Origin: Sporodiniella umbellata
Lineage: Eukaryota; Mucoromycota; Mucoromycetes; Mucorales; Rhizopodaceae
Direction of reading: 5' to 3'
Length of the DNA stretch: 36,132 nt
NCBI GenBank assembly: GCA_025677835.1
Contig: JAIXMR010000158.1
Span: 1 to 36,132, forward strand
In this document: positions 1 through 12,209 of the stretch, piece by piece
Numbering within the stretch: position 1 is the first letter of the stretch
Layout of the letters: each line of letters opens with the position of its first letter
Notes under the pieces: model-generated
What the model saw: only the letters and a program-made list of their open reading frames with translations
What the model was told of the DNA's origin: nothing
The model's database searches: none
Made by a program: the position numbers and the translations under genes

Positions 1-740
1 GATTTGCGTATATTTTGTATATATTTACTTGCCTCACGGGATGAGCCTTGCAAGTCTTTTAAATATTCTAAAACATGGTTAAAGTCGCTTTCTGGGATTT
101 TATACAGATTATTGAGAATCCATATTTGTTGCACCTTTTTGAACTTCCAGTTCTTTCTATCATTTGCAAATGTTCGTACGTATTCCATAGCCTCTATTTA
201 GTGTGATTAATGACTATTTGACTTTCATCTGCCTTTACCCTCTTGTTTATTATCCTTTCTTATTTCTTCAAGTTCGGCTTTGCTCTTTTTCTCTTTCTTT
301 GCTCTCTTTTCTGAAGGCTCTTTGACTTCTGCCGAATCCGCTTCACTTGTCTCTTTCTGTCTCTTTTCAGGTTTTTTTTGAGCTGGTCTAGCATTCGATT
401 GTTTCTTTTCCTCTGTCACAGGCTTTTTTTTGCTAACAGGCTTGTTGGTACCGTCAAGTTTTTGAACAACCGTCTCAACCTTTTCATTTCCTTCATCGTC
501 AAAGGAAACCTTTGTATTTGTGACACCCTTCATTAAAGCCTCTTTAGCTGCCTTCTGAGCTGTCATAGCCTCTAACAGTTTTTGACCTTGAGTTGGCTTT
601 TTTTCTCTCGTCTCGTTTTTAGTCATCGTCTTTTTTTCTGTCGGCTTTTCGGTTTCTTTCTTAGCTTTGGGATTTTGGGTAGTTTTTGGCTTTGTGATCT
701 CCTTAGGATCTTTTTTGATCTGTGTTTTGACGGCAGCCAT
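1..740 (-). CDS. C7orf50-like WKF-domain protein (DUF2373), 3' end cut off
   Basis: Two exons on the minus strand: 740-239 and 193 to beyond position 1. The 45-nt intron (238-194) has a GTAAAG donor and a TAAATAG acceptor and restores frame; unspliced, the first exon would stop at once. Exon 1 encodes about 167 residues that are extremely Lys/Glu/Thr-rich and nuclear/nucleolar in style. Exon 2 begins EEAMEYVRTF and carries the family hallmark NWKFKKVQQIWILNNLYKIP, matching the WKF motif of human C7orf50 and fungal DUF2373 proteins. Those proteins are thought to be nucleolar and linked to ribosome biogenesis; the exact role is not established. Only the last residues should be missing, because the family ends shortly after this domain. 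The low-complexity N-terminus could mislead a gene caller into stopping at 225. Family call firm, function inferred. Confidence 0.8.
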
Positions 741-1739
741 CGAGATTTAGATTTACAAAAAAAAAAAAAAAAATAAGAAAAAATTTCCAGATACTATTTT
801 TGAACTCCAGATAACTTGCTTTGGAAAACAATCAACTCAAAGGGCCATTCTGGTAACACGGATTGCTTAGATATTCTTGCGACTCAAAGTATGACAATTC
901 GTTTTGTGGTGACAATAAACACCTCAAAGCGCACAAAATCTTGTTATATTTATATTTTAAAAAGCTCATAAATAGTTAGCTTTTATAAGCCTATTTAAAA
1001 GTAGCTCAACGTTAACTCAACTAGATGCAGCACTACACGGCTAATCAGCTGTTTTATTTTTTTTTATGAAAAAGCACAAAAATAACTGTAGTGAGAGCTA
1101 TTACTTTGCGTACCAAGCCTCGAGTTTTGAATTCAGCCACTCGTTGATTGACAGTAAAACAAAAGACTATGCATGAATAGCATCCTATACAAAACAAAGG
1201 TTCATAAAGTCCCATGTTGTATATCTAGTTTAAATCTTCCATAATATCCAAAGAAGACAGTTTCAGGCTTATCAATTAGAAAAGCAAATACTCTTCCTTT
1301 TTCATAAAGTAACAACAACACGTCAGTCCAATACAGCTATTGTATATGGAAAACATCAAACCGTGCCATTTTTTTAACCAAAGCCATGAATAAAGGTACG
1401 TGTCTTGAAACAATTTGGCTTTTGATGTAAACAGCGTCTTTAACAACTTGAAGAAAAACCTATCCAATTCTGAAAAGTGAAAGAAAAACAGGCCGAAACA
1501 CCCATTGAGTCTTTAAGAACCAAGGCTTTGAATACAAGAAAGAGGAAAGGTTTTTTATAGATAGCCTTTACTAACAAAGAAAGCCCCACGCGGCATAGCA
1601 CTTTTTGTTTTATTTCTAACTCAAACAGTCATGAAAAAGTCTTTTTTTGGAACACAAAGAAAAGCCATATATCTACAAATTGAATGACCGTGCTTGCCCT
1701 CTACCTGATTAGGTCAGAACAACGTACAGGTTACGAATG

Positions 1740-1799
1740 TTAGTCATTGTCAGTGACAACAGAATCATCAGACGTACGCGTACTATCTTCGCGGTTCTG
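1740..1799 (-). other. Possible 3'-terminal exon of an unidentified minus-strand gene
   Basis: On the minus strand a good acceptor (pyrimidine-rich, ending TTGCAG) is followed by an open stretch reading NREDSTRTSDDSVVTDND and then TAA. The acidic Ser/Thr/Asp tail and its codon choice look like a real C-terminus. I could not build upstream exons in 1800-2131, so it may be a relic or chance. The plus strand is also open here for about 40 codons from an ATG near 1737. Confidence 0.2.
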
Positions 1800-2010
1800 C
1801 AACCAAAAGAAAAAAACAGAACCCTTAAAAACTTTGTTTGCTTTTTGTTAGCTGCTTAAGGGAAAGAAAAACGGATTTTTTCACTGCGATGGATACTTGG
1901 TTTTGTTAAAGGAATCAATTAGCAAAAAAAAAAAAAAAAAAGATCGTTGGTATCGTGTGACTTTGTTGCGCCTTAAAAAAGAATTGATGTTTGTAGTAAC
2001 CATCCAAACT

Positions 2011-2018
2011 ATATAAAA
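2011..2018 (+). promoter_or_regulatory. TATA-like element upstream of the proline-rich gene
   Basis: ATATAAAA about 115 bp before the ATG at 2132, followed by a CT-rich leader (2058-2105). The position suits a core promoter with a pyrimidine-rich 5' UTR. Inferred from sequence only. Confidence 0.4.
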
Positions 2019-2131
2019 AAGGGAAAAACTTCCTTTCTATAAGCGAGCCATCTTTACTTCTCTCTCTCTTTTTTTTTTTTACTTCTATTTCTATCTCCTT
2101 TTTTTACTAGGAAAATTAGCCTGAGCAATTA

Positions 2132-2648
2132 ATGAGTGATATGTGGAAAGATCCATTTGGGCTCAACCTAATCAAGGTAATTTGTTGGATAATGACATTT
2201 AATCACATTTATTTTGCAGGGCAAAAAAACTGTAGTGGTCGAAACATGCAAAAAGACGAAAAAGAAAGAAGGAAAACCTTGTCCTCCTCCTCCAGCCCCT
2301 CCTCCTCCTCCTCCTAATTGTCACCACTGTATGTCTTTACCTTGTATATGCCCCAGTCCGGTATTGATTCAACAATGGATGTATGTTCCAGGCCCCCCAA
2401 TGCAATTCGTGCCATGTGCTCAACCGCAGCCTCCTCCTCCTCCTCCTCCTCCTCCTCCTCCTGCCCCACATCAAGAAAAAAAGCCTTCCCATAAATGTGT
2501 TAAGGCTTGTTCAGCCGAAAAGAAATGTGCAGCTTGCAAAAAGGCAGAGGATGCCAAAAAGAAATATTACATTCTTCCAAACTTTCAAAACCCCAGGCAG
2601 ACATACCGCGAAAATGTCATTGCACAAAAGTTATATACTGCTAAATAA
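2132..2648 (+). CDS. Small proline-rich, cysteine-rich orphan protein
   Basis: Two exons, 2132-2176 and 2220-2648, split by a 43-nt intron (GTAATT...TTTGCAG, phase 0), giving 157 residues. The start MSDMWKDPFG follows a CT-rich leader. The protein has three parts: a basic segment with CKKTKKKEGKPC; a middle with two polyproline blocks (PPPPAPPPPPP and about eleven consecutive prolines near residue 85) flanking CHHCMSLPCICPS; and a basic C-terminus with paired cysteines (CVKACSAEKKCAACKK). There is no signal peptide or membrane segment. The second proline block is written by a pure CCT repeat, so its length may vary between strains. The cysteine spacing could bind metal, but I recognise no family. 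A CA microsatellite lies in the 3' UTR at about 2658-2678. Real gene likely; function unknown. Confidence 0.7.
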
Positions 2649-2844
2649 CAAGCATGTACACACACACACACACACACATCTATCTATCCATCTATATATA
2701 TTTACATATACAACTACTACACCTCTATAATCTATTTATTCTCAATTAAAAACACTGAAAACAAACTTGCTTTATTGTTTTGTTATATTTGTCTATTTGC
2801 TGTAAGCAATCAAAGGAGAGGTGGGGTGGCTTTCGTTTTTATTT

Positions 2845-4822
2845 TTAGCGAGTTGTTGATCTGGATGTAGATTGTTCTGAATCGTCAATAGAGACTACCT
2901 CTTCTCTAGAACGTGCTGTCTCGTAGTCTTCAGGGCTTAGCCGTCTACTCAAAACAAATGTAGTAGCGCCAATACAAGCTAGAAAGCCAAAGCTAACATT
3001 GACTCGGAGGATATAGGGTAACCAGTCAGCAGACAAGGCACTAAAATAAAAAAGTTTGCTCTTAACAAAACTGTTTTCAACAATAACAAACTACTTACGC
3101 CGACCACAAACTTCCACAAATAGCAGGACCCAAAGCTCTTGTGGCACTAGCACAGCCTACATAGAAATAATAATGACATATATGTTAGTTTACTTTTCGA
3201 ATAAGGAAACAATGATAGCAATAATAGTAAAATAGTATTTTGTTTACATTGAGAGAACCCATTGACGGCACCCAAAGAGTCCATTCGAGGTGCTGCATTG
3301 TTAATAAGAATAGTACAGCATGTGAAGCAGATAGTATGGCAGAGCGTCTTGATCGTTTGTGAAATAAGCAAACCGACCCAAACCCATAATTTTGTATCTA
3401 GTTGACCATCGAAGTTAGGTATCGAATAAAGAGTACGGATGATGCCTTGGGAAGAATAAAGAAAAACGAGAATGAAGAGTGCAAGTTGAAACAATCTAAG
3501 CAACCCAAGCTTTTTTGTCAATGTGGGCAAAACAACTAATTGAGAGACTAAAGTGACCATACCAGAATAAGCAAGGGCAGTACCGATCTCATTTGAACTG
3601 AATCCTAATCCACCATTTTCTCTTGTACTGGCAGTATAGAGAGGAAACAACTCTGAACAAAAGTGTGAGTGTTTTTTTTTTTTTTTTTTTTTTTTTTTTG
3701 TGATGAACTTACCATCCATATACACAGCCTGAAAAGCAAAGAATCCATACGCAATACAAATGGCAAGTACTGTAGGCGTAATTGACTCTTTTAGTGTAGG
3801 CGGTTGGTACTTGACAGTAGGTGTGGGCGATTTTTGAGTGGCATTGTTGCGGGCACTGGTTTTGAAAGTGGAATAATCCGGGTTGTTATCAGATTGTGCA
3901 AGTAAATTCTCCTCTTCATCTTTTATAGTCTGCTGTGCATAGGCTGGGTGTGTTTCTTCCAAAAAAAAAAAGCCGAAAATCAAGCCCAACAAGCATATAA
4001 ATGCAGATATAAAGCATGGTAGAAAATAAGGATACTCGTTGAGGAAATCTGTAATAAAGCCTAAATGACCAAAAATCTGAGGATAGCTTTGTACAGGATG
4101 AGACAAGAAACCTCCCAGAACGGGACCAATAATGGATCCGAGACCATACATTAACGGGAGAAGGGAGAATGCTCTAGCTCTCTGATGAGGTAAGTGGTCT
4201 GTGGTCAACTCAGATACCATACTTTTCAATACACCGATATTTCCGTTCTAAGGTATAAAATCAATCAGTATATCTAAGCCGGGGTTTGAATCACATACAA
4301 GTAGACCACACAGACTTCGGGACACTAAAGCCCAAACAAAAGATTTGGACAGTCCAAATAATAGTATACTGCTGATGGTACCAATTAATCCTTGCAGAAT
4401 GATAGGTCTTCTACCAACCCTATCCGATAACATGCCCCAATGAATTCCTAAATATATATCTTATTAGGCCATATTTATAGGTCATTGTGTACCTGTTAAT
4501 AGCTGAGATAATGCAAAACATGAAGTAATAAACCCAACGTAATAACCAACATTTTTTTCATCCGCAATGCGAAAGTCTCTGACCATCTAGTATTTATCAG
4601 TTTTGTGCCTCTTTGAAGAAATATTTTGAGACTTGACTTACCTGTACAATAAAGGGAAAGATAACTGTAAAGCAGATAGGTTCCTAGTTATTACATAAAG
4701 ATTTATTTGGTATTCCCCCTAAAAAGTTGTGTTTTTTTCTAGTTTATTCTTACAGCAAATCTACAAGCGCATATAATAGCAAGCTGCCTATAAGGCAATG
4801 GCTTTGTAACACTTTGTTCCAT
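2845..4822 (-). CDS. MFS transporter, DHA1/ZIFL-like (yeast YCR023C type)
   Basis: Eight exons on the minus strand: 4822-4754, 4683-4642, 4586-4493, 4447-4299, 4247-3713, 3652-3248, 3156-3099, 3040-2845; 515 residues. All junctions are GT-AG and keep phase. The family signature is the loop 2-3 motif GMLSDRVGRRP, with further helices such as the glycine-rich LMYGLGSIIGPVLGG (motif C-like, antiporter type) and about twelve hydrophobic segments. A long hydrophilic central loop with Ser/Thr and acidic residues separates the two halves. The layout resembles fungal and plant ZIF1-like proton-coupled transporters of the major facilitator superfamily; the substrate cannot be read from sequence. Intron 5 contains 28 consecutive A on the sense strand. 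The N-terminus (MEQSVTKPLPYRQ) is short and cytosolic, as usual. MFS call firm, subfamily moderate. Confidence 0.88.
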
Positions 4823-5550
4823 TGTTACTGATAATAAATAAAAAGACAGAAGAAAGTAGGTTAGGTCAGTCAAAAAAAATTAGAGCCATTCAAAAAAAAA
4901 AAAAAAAAAAAAAATTAGAATAGCGACGCTGAAAACGGGATACTCGGCAGCTTAGTAAACCAATTGTATAGAAGCTCCCAAAAGGGATGATTTATATTCT
5001 TACGTTGAGTTTTAAATATTTTCTGTTTATATAAGATTACCTAAAATGGGCGGTTTAGGTTCATCGATTGAGCTTTAATATCTCTATATAAAGTGTTTCT
5101 AAAATCAATGTTGCATTTTTATAATACAACCTATACAAAAATATACGACATTGATTTTGGAAATATGGTACACGCATCTTCTTTTGGTAATGTCATAGTA
5201 CAGTTTTGCGATGTAAAATATACATTAAATAAATTCATGTAAAAAATGAGAGACATTATCTTTAACATATTAGGTTAAACAGCATTACAAAAAGTATAGC
5301 ACTAGATAATTGGGCGCTCCAAACAGTATTTTAACTGAGTGCTTTGAAAGAACCAAGAAGAAAAAGACAACCTTACAAGATAGTCACCAGACTTATATAA
5401 CTGTTTTTTCCAGACCGCCATGAGTCTCTCAAATCCTGACCACTGTATGCATATTCGAACACAATAGTTAGGTTTTCTTTCCTTCAAAAAAAAAAAAAAA
5501 AAAAAAAAAAAAACGTTAAAGTTGGCAGGCCTAGTTGACCTCGACAATTT
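4823..5550. other. Intergenic; contains one copy of a dispersed repeat
   Basis: Upstream of the MFS gene. It holds an A-run at about 4890-4913, another near 5486-5513, and a 54-bp repeat copy at 5117-5170 listed separately. No coding region is supported. Confidence 0.6.
5117..5170 (+). repeat. Dispersed repeat, copy A (pairs with 23951-24004)
   Basis: 54 bp with 48 identical positions to the copy at 23951-24004 in the same orientation, without gaps. The core TATACAAAAATATACGACAT is identical in both. Copy A also has an 11-bp inverted repeat: AAAATCAATGT at 5101-5111 against ACATTGATTTT at 5148-5158. Such a unit in two gene-poor stretches suggests the end of a small mobile element or MITE; no target-site duplication could be assigned. 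Confidence 0.6.
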
Positions 5551-5556
5551 TGAAAA

Positions 5557-6125
5557 GTGAAAGAGTTTAAGAAAGCCTATTTCCAAACTCCTCCTGTTTC
5601 CAAAGTCAAGCTATTCCAGTGGCTCCCCTTCTGGAAATTGGCCCTGACTTACATCCAAAGAAATACGATTTTCCGTCTGATACATCAACGCATCCCACAC
5701 ATGCACAGTGTGTTCCCCACAAAATACACCACTGAACTATGTCTCAAATACTTAATCGAACCTGACTCCAGTGAACACCTTTTCTTTAATTGCCACCTCT
5801 ACGTAACTTACTGGGAAGCATTCATACAGGAATTTCTGTGGCCTACCCCACTTACTACAATTCAAATGTCTACGAAAAACCTCACTTTCTCCAAGATAAA
5901 AGTTGACAGCCAAACTTTGATAATTGCTGCACTGTGTCAGAAATTTGAAAAGCCCATTGGAAGGCTGCTCGATCGGCCTTTCCTTTCATTCCTACAATAG
6001 TATTTGGCCACACCAAAACGGCAGTTTTGAAAAGAATAGCCAAAGAGTCCGTGATGGGGGCTCTATATAAAGCAGCTTTTGCCTTTTCATTTTTTTCCGT
6101 CTCTATCTACTGTTTTCCCAGTTAA
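5557..6125 (+). pseudogene. Decayed 5'-truncated LINE fragment (RT zinc-finger/C-terminal region)
   Basis: The frame open from 5557 to 6000 has no ATG and begins abruptly. It contains the pattern W..F..LALTYIQRNTIFRLIHQRIP and then SSEHLFFNC, which match the zf-RVT region C-terminal to the reverse transcriptase of fungal non-LTR retrotransposons. The expected first cysteine pair is reduced to one cysteine (CLKY). Near 5945 the homology leaves this frame and continues in another frame to the stop at 6123-6125 (KAHWK..., then PTIVFG...KRIAKE), so a frameshift has broken the gene. The reverse transcriptase and endonuclease are absent, as in typical 5' truncation. Family assignment from memory of the motif pattern; moderately sure. 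Confidence 0.65.
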
Positions 6126-6540
6126 AACCTTTATTCTAAATCTGTGTTTTCCCCCCCCCCTTTCTCTCTTGTCGAGTACCGCTGACACCATAAATACGTG
6201 CAACGGATCATTTAAAAAATAACAGTCACCAGATAGAAAACAGAGCCGAAAACCATGCGAATACACCACAACCATAGCCAATTTCGCTGCTAGCGTTGTC
6301 TATAATCATAAATAACGTAAAGATTTTTAATTGAAAAGTAGCAATGTGAAATGCGATGCTGAGAACGCACTAAAAAGAGAGCTCAAAGCTAGAAAAGAGT
6401 AAACCAAAACTTATAAATAGAAAGCGAAACATTTTATTAGTAGAGTGAAAAAAAAAAAACTATAAAAAAGTAGAGAAAAATGACCATAAACAAAGAATAT
6501 ACAAAGATAATAGGCAAACTATCTATCTCTTGTGCCCTTA

Positions 6541-6571
<31 letters not shown>

Positions 6572-6610
6572 GTTCATTACAGACATTCTATCAAAACAAA
6601 GTTGAACATT
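6126..6610. other. Intergenic with homopolymers
   Basis: Holds a run of ten C near 6151-6160, short A-runs, and a run of 28 T at 6544-6571 followed by an acceptor-like TTCATTACAG. No coding region except the possible gene starting at 6611. Confidence 0.5.
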
Positions 6611-6696
6611 ATGAGTTGCACCTATTTGACTGTACTGCTTCTTCTAACTATATGTTGTCTTTTGACGTTTACATATTTGCCAAGAGCGAAAAATAG

Positions 6697-6736
<40 letters not shown>

Positions 6737-6801
6737 CATAGGGTATGGAAATAGTAATCATAATGACAACGGTGATGACAAGCCTCCCCTAAATGTGTAA
6801 T
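6611..6801 (+). CDS. Possible small signal-anchored or secreted protein (uncertain)
   Basis: An ATG at 6611 opens a 29-codon exon reading MSCTYLTVLLLLTICCLLTF..., a convincing signal peptide or signal anchor, up to a possible donor (AGG|GTTTTT) at 6698. A run of 38 T (6699-6736) follows, ending in CATAG at 6741. The next stretch is open in two frames. One, TATGGAAATAGT..., would give YGNSNHNDNGDDKPPLNV and a stop near 6801, which looks protein-like. However, the simple splice lands in the other frame, so the junction is unresolved. The piece upstream also ends in an acceptor-like site, suggesting a 5' UTR intron. It may be a real short gene, a broken one, or chance. Confidence 0.3.
6699..6736. 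repeat. Run of 38 T
   Basis: Lies between a signal-peptide-like exon (6611-6697) and an acceptor CATAG (6737-6741), as expected for the intronic homopolymers seen elsewhere in the window. Confidence 0.9.
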
Positions 6802-6820
6802 CAATGGATGATGAATTTAT

Positions 6821-8049
6821 TTACTTTCTGTAAGCTGGTGCAGCTGCAGCTTTATTCTTTGCGTTTGTAATCAATGGTTGAAGTTGATCTTTTTCAGCAA
6901 GCTTTGTTAATAAATTGTATATCAAGGGAATAAAATTATGTTTTCTCAATGTATTTTCTCTCTAGTAGCAGCAGATTTAGTTTATGAAATAACCAAAAAA
7001 AAAAAAAAAAAAAAAGGGGGGGGAGGAGGGTTAAGATCGTTTTTCTTACCTCCCATCGCTGTTGTTTTTCGTTTTCATTGTATAATTTCTCGCTCAGAAC
7101 ACTACGTTCGCGGCTTAAACGAATGCCATCTTCGGATCCTTCAGGTAGTGATAGTATCAAGGCGTCCAGTTCCTCCATCTGTTCCTCGTATTGTTCTTTT
7201 CTGTCTTTTCTGATGGCCATGAGACTAAAATGTAATTCGGACGCTCCGTATTGGTCCATTCGTTTTTTGATTGCCTCGTTGGCTTTCTTCACCCAGTTGC
7301 TATCATCACAGCTCCCCAGATTGATAGGTCCTCGATTTAGGCCGTCCAGTTCAAATAGAGCACCTTTGACAGGTGTATAGGCAATAAAGTGAAATACATC
7401 TTGATCCTTGCCTGCATTGGGGTCCACTATCTCGTTGACAAATGGATCTGAACGTGCAAAGCTATTGTGTACAGATCGGATCAAATCACTGTTTGAAATA
7501 GCCAACCCTTTCATCTATCATAACAATAAGAATGCTTTGCTACTTTTTGTAGACTTGCTTACGTCAGGTGGAAAATCTTGGGTGAATTCTTTAAAGTTTC
7601 TTAACTCTTCCCCGATATCGATATCTTCTCTGTTTAACAGGACTGACAAAATAGCTTGCGTTGCGCATGCGTTAGTAATGACCTGATTGGCAAAAAATAC
7701 GTGGTCGGCGTGAGTGTCTACTTTTGGAAGGTTTTCTTGAAGGCCTTTATTCTTTTGCCATTTGAACAAGAAAACAAGACCATACATGCTCCTGTCGTAG
7801 TGTACAAGTCAATATTGGCTGTAGTATATAGTATGTGTCTATTTATGTACTGCATCTCTTCTAAACTCGTGTCGTCTAGACTCCAGATCTCTTCCACTTG
7901 GACACCTTGGCATCCCATGTTGGAAATGAGTTCAGTGAAAACACCTTTTGAAGAATTAAGTGTGAGCTGATCGAAAGTGAACAGAAATCTTTCAAAAATA
8001 AGGTACCAGGATCGCTTTCTATTAAACACCAATTTCCTTCGTCAGCCAT
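6821..8049 (-). CDS. UCH37: Ubiquitin carboxyl-terminal hydrolase UCH37/UCHL5
   Basis: Five exons: 8049-8007, 7944-7851, 7791-7563, 7514-7050, 6961-6821; 323 residues, close to human UCHL5 (329). It is a cysteine protease of the UCH family that trims ubiquitin at the proteasome (via Rpn13) and associates with INO80 in animals. The N-terminus [16 protein letters not shown], the catalytic cysteine in NACATQA (residue 88, the same number as in human UCHL5), [11 protein letters not shown] with the catalytic histidine, and ELDGL with the aspartate are all present. The C-terminal ULD tail is in the last exon ([13 protein letters not shown]). The last intron contains T21 preceded by C8 on the sense strand. 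It lies just downstream of ATP16 in the same orientation. Identification is firm. Confidence 0.95.
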
Positions 8050-8075
8050 ATTATTTGTTTTCAAAACAACAAACG

Positions 8076-8110
<35 letters not shown>

Positions 8111-8517
8111 TAATTAAACATCACCCTATTCCGATAAAATGATTACACCTTGAATTACAAGTTTCTCCCTTTCTTGTCAAAAAAAAAAAAAAAAAAAAAA
8201 CCAAGTATAAGCTCTAGTCATTGTTCATCCTACTCGTAAAAATAGAGTGCTGCATACTATCGTTAGTTTCATACAAAAACAAACGCGATCCAAAAGGTCT
8301 GTACAGATTGGAGTCTATGTCTATTCGATTCTGCAGCTGTTGGTATTGTTATTTATAGTAGAGTTGAAACGTCGTTTTGTGATATACCTCTAGAATAGGA
8401 AACAAGGACATTTATATAGATTGCAAAAAGAAAAAAGTAACAAAGGAAAATAAAAAGCTGTCAACTGTTCCTTTTTATGATTTATTTCGATATCTAATCT
8501 ACATCATTGAATCCAAT
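8050..8517. other. Intergenic between UCH37 start and ATP16 end
   Basis: 468 bp that must hold the UCH37 promoter and the ATP16 3' UTR. It has A-runs of 29 (8076-8104) and 22 (8179-8200). No coding region seen. Confidence 0.6.
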
Positions 8518-9171
8518 CTATTTTGTCAAAGCATGTTGAAGAGCCTCATAAACTTCGACTTCGATTTTGGCAATAGCCTTTTCCTTATCAGAAGAGGCGT
8601 TGCTGACTTTGCTTTGGGCTTCGGCAAGAGCGCTTTGTACACGCTAAAGAGAAACTTTTTAGTGACAAGAAAATATGTATTGTTCTTACCTCAAGAGAGA
8701 ACTCTTCAAGAGGAGAAGCTTCAACAGCATTGACATTCAAAGAGCTATCAGGGTTGATAGTAGCAAAACCACCAGAGACTGATATAAAAGTAAGCAAGTT
8801 TTTTTTTTTTTTTTCATTTAGAAAAAGCATCCAAAAAAAAAAAAAAAACTCTACCGAAAAACTTTTTGGTAACCTCAGCGCTTTCAACTACTTCAACAAT
8901 ACCAGGATTCAATTGCTCGATGGTAGGAACGTGGTTGGCAAGAACACCCATGTCACCAGAAGTGGCGGCCAAGTTGACTTGTTGAACAGTGGTAGCCTTA
9001 TAGAAGCTCTAAGGCAATTTAAAAATGAATCTCGAGCCTCCTATTTCAATTGACAAAGCAAAGGGGTGTCTTTTACCTTATGAGGCACAACAAAAGTCAA
9101 ACGAAGGGCGTCGTTGGAAGCAGGTGCTTCAGAGGCGTAGAAACGAGCTAACAAAAAACATTAGCTTAAAC

Positions 9172-9207
<36 letters not shown>

Positions 9208-9274
9208 GATTCAACGGCTTACCCATGCGAATGGGCTTAACAGCAGCACGGGCAGATCGGGCAAGAACGTTCAT
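8518..9274 (-). CDS. ATP16: Mitochondrial F1-ATPase delta subunit
   Basis: Five exons: 9274-9223, 9147-9077, 9008-8855, 8778-8690, 8643-8518; 163 residues. This is the central-stalk subunit homologous to bacterial epsilon. The N-terminus MNVLARSARAAVKPIRMARFY is a typical Arg-rich mitochondrial presequence with no acids. The beta-sandwich domain is recognisable by LTFVVPHKSFYKA, VNLAATSGDMGVLANHVPTI, LNPGIVEVV and FFVSGGFATINPDSSL, followed by an alanine/lysine-rich helical hairpin at the C-terminus. Intron 1 carries T34 on the sense strand, and intron 3 carries both T16 and A16. It is divergently arranged with the beta-subunit gene ATP2, sharing the region 9275-10160. Identification firm. 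Confidence 0.95.
9173..9206. repeat. Run of 34 A inside ATP16 intron 1 (T34 in the transcript)
   Basis: One of the longest intronic homopolymers, located between the donor of intron 1 and its branch region. In the transcript it is poly(U). Confidence 0.9.
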
Positions 9275-9908
9275 TTTGATGTATCAAAAAAGGCAAAAGA
9301 AAAAAAAAAAAAAAGAAACTTTGAGTGAAAGGTTGGGACAGGACTTTGAAAAAAAAAAAAAAAAAAAAGGACCAAGGTGACGTCGTCAAACGGCATTCTT
9401 TCAAAGTCTGTAAAATAAGGGGAAAATTGACTCTTATGGACTCAAGACTCTTTCTTGTGTCTGTGTGTTTTTATAGGCTATAGGCGAGAGTCAATAGAAA
9501 ACATACTTTGACTGGAAAATGCCTAATCGTTTTATTTTGCTTTTTTTTTTTTTTTTTTTTTGGCACGCTCTTTAGCTTTTGAAGTCTAGCTAAAGTACTG
9601 ACGTTCATTGCCGGAAACAATGTGAATGCATTAGAAAACAAAAAAGTAAAATACAAATCAAAGTGAAAATGACTAGTAAAAAAAAAAAAAAAAAAAAAAA
9701 GCAGACGTCATCATTAAAGAAAAGCTTCAGCTTAATTATTTTTTTTTAAGGCCCCTCAATAAAAAAAAAATCTCGCCACACCTTCTTGGTTATGGGTAGC
9801 TCTTGAAGCCAATTGCCTTTTTTTTTTTTTTTTTTTTTTTTTTGGCTTATAAAGTGTTTGCCTATTTTCTGATTCACAGTATATTTCTATTCGCGTACCA
9901 CAAATTGT

Positions 9909-9945
<37 letters not shown>

Positions 9946-10160
9946 TGGAAATAAAAAAAAAAAATACAATCTTGTCTTCACGACATCCCCCCCTAGTGCT
10001 TTTGGCTGCTATTTTTTCATTCTCCGTGTCCCCCCGCCCATTTAGACAAAGTAAATAATTTTTCAAGGTAGGGTTTCCTCTTTTTTTTTTTTTCGTTTGC
10101 AAATAAGCCTTCTTTACCGTTTTAAAACCTTTTTCTCTCTTCCTTTTCGGTATTTAAGCC
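9275..10160. promoter_or_regulatory. Shared divergent upstream region of ATP16 and ATP2
   Basis: 886 bp separating the start codons of two F1-ATPase subunits. It is packed with poly(dA:dT) tracts, including T21-25 runs around 9541 and 9820, A24 near 9678, and A34 at 9910-9943. Two CRE/ATF-like heptamers lie in opposite orientation: TGACGTC at 9378-9384 and GACGTCA at 9704-9710. A/T tracts exclude nucleosomes in fungi, so this could be a bidirectional promoter; 886 bp is also long enough for two independent ones. Confidence 0.5.
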
Positions 10161-11919
<1,759 letters not shown>

Positions 11920-12016
11920 TTGTTGACTTTGAGAGATAACGAGTGATAATAAAACCATTGCTTTTTTTTGTTTTGTTTTGTTTTATGTTGTTTCTATACT
12001 CTATCGAAAGATAAAC

Positions 12017-12060
<44 letters not shown>

Positions 12061-12209
12061 CCGTTAAATTCTGCAATGAACCATTCCATTGGTATCATGT
12101 CTGATCCAAAGCAAGACTCTAAAAAAAACATTCTTTGAAAACACGCCCTGTTGTTTATCAAGCCAGTCTTGTTTATTCTACTCTCTCTCTTTCCGTTTCT
12201 ATAAACATC
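11920..12209. other. Intergenic with the longest A-run in the window
   Basis: 290 bp between ATP2 and the GH72 gene on the same strand. It contains A40 at 12018-12057 and a CT-rich leader before the next start. No other feature seen. Confidence 0.6.

Larger units (their letters stand above)
741..2131. other. Intergenic, AT-rich; one possible orphan exon
   Basis: 1.39 kb between two divergently oriented genes. It holds A-runs just upstream of the left gene start (around 757-773) and at 1924-1941, and a CT-rich leader before 2132. No long ORF with coding character was found. The only coding-like patch is the minus-strand piece at 1740-1799, listed separately. Confidence 0.6.

Noticed and set aside
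4260..4298. tRNA-like B-box (GATTCAAACCCC) on the minus strand
   Set aside because: It lies inside an MFS intron with no matching A-box or cloverleaf arms.
6087..6281. Minus-strand ORF with a glycine-rich block from a C-run
   Set aside because: Composition comes from the C10 homopolymer; no domain and no splice context.
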